Below, one piece after another: positions 22,058-22,118 of a stretch of 22,118 nt of DNA (its first letter is position 1; every line of letters begins with the position of its first letter). The DNA comes from an uncultured bacterium. Its GTDB lineage: Bacteria; Bacillota; Clostridia; Oscillospirales; Acutalibacteraceae. The notes under the pieces are model-generated. The model had not been told where the DNA came from. It did no database searches and was given only the letters and a program-made list of their open reading frames with translations. The position numbers and the translations under genes were made by a program. The stretch is from assembly GCA_905215055.1 (NCBI GenBank), contig CAJMOH010000045.1, forward strand, positions 1 to 22,118, given 5' to 3'.

Positions 22058-22118
22058 TCAAAATCGCTCCTATTACAATAAATTTGGACAGGGAAGCCGG
22101 GCAGCCAGTCCGGTTTCC

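Overview
The window reads as chromosome of a gut-type, low-oxygen Firmicute (class Clostridia, most likely Oscillospirales, in the Flavonifractor/Oscillibacter/Pseudoflavonifractor neighbourhood). The reasons are GC-rich coding sequence with strong AGGAGG-type ribosome binding sites, lipoboxes and S-layer-homology (SLH) anchors in place of outer-membrane machinery, an LplABC/YesMN-type sugar locus, and an ammonium transporter fused to PII. The taxon is inferred from gene content, not measured. No rRNA, tRNA, CRISPR array or insertion sequence was found.

Layout. (1) 1-2259, minus: the N-terminal 753 residues of a secreted repeat protein that runs off the left edge, with a structured 5' leader. 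(2) 2260-2861: a 600-bp spacer holding a near-perfect sigma-A promoter followed at once by two intrinsic terminators; this appears to be an attenuated leader for (3) an Amt-PII fusion ammonium transporter (2862-4589, plus). (4) A bidirectional terminator separates amt from a 12-kb, nine-gene minus-strand operon (16785 down to 4772). In transcription order this encodes a lipoprotein sugar-binding protein, two permeases, an SGNH hydrolase, an MBL-fold hydrolase, a sialate-O-acetylesterase-family esterase, a YesM-like sensor kinase, a YesN-like response regulator and a GH106-like glycosidase. (5) 17079-18572, minus: an exported transglutaminase-like protein with three SLH repeats. (6) 18698-20362: a MerR regulator divergent from a DUF4097-type lipoprotein, with a 19-bp-spacer MerR promoter carrying a perfect operator palindrome between them. 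(7) 20363-22057: a damaged region with a hairpin-rich spacer, a 30-codon lipoprotein fragment, remains of both halves of a heterodimeric ABC exporter, and an intact MarR regulator.

How the genes work together. The operon is a Gram-positive polysaccharide-utilization-type locus. The binding protein and permeases would import an oligosaccharide using an ATPase encoded elsewhere. The three hydrolase/esterase enzymes and the glycosidase lack signal peptides, so an acetylated, probably rhamnose-containing oligosaccharide would be de-acylated and cleaved inside the cell. The kinase/regulator pair inside the operon probably activates the promoter upstream of the binding protein. The substrate is inferred from family membership only.

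The points most worth checking are the hexaloop/terminator overlap upstream of amt-PII, the MerR operator promoter, the intracellular-esterase logic of the sugar operon, and the double deletion in the MarR-linked ABC exporter.
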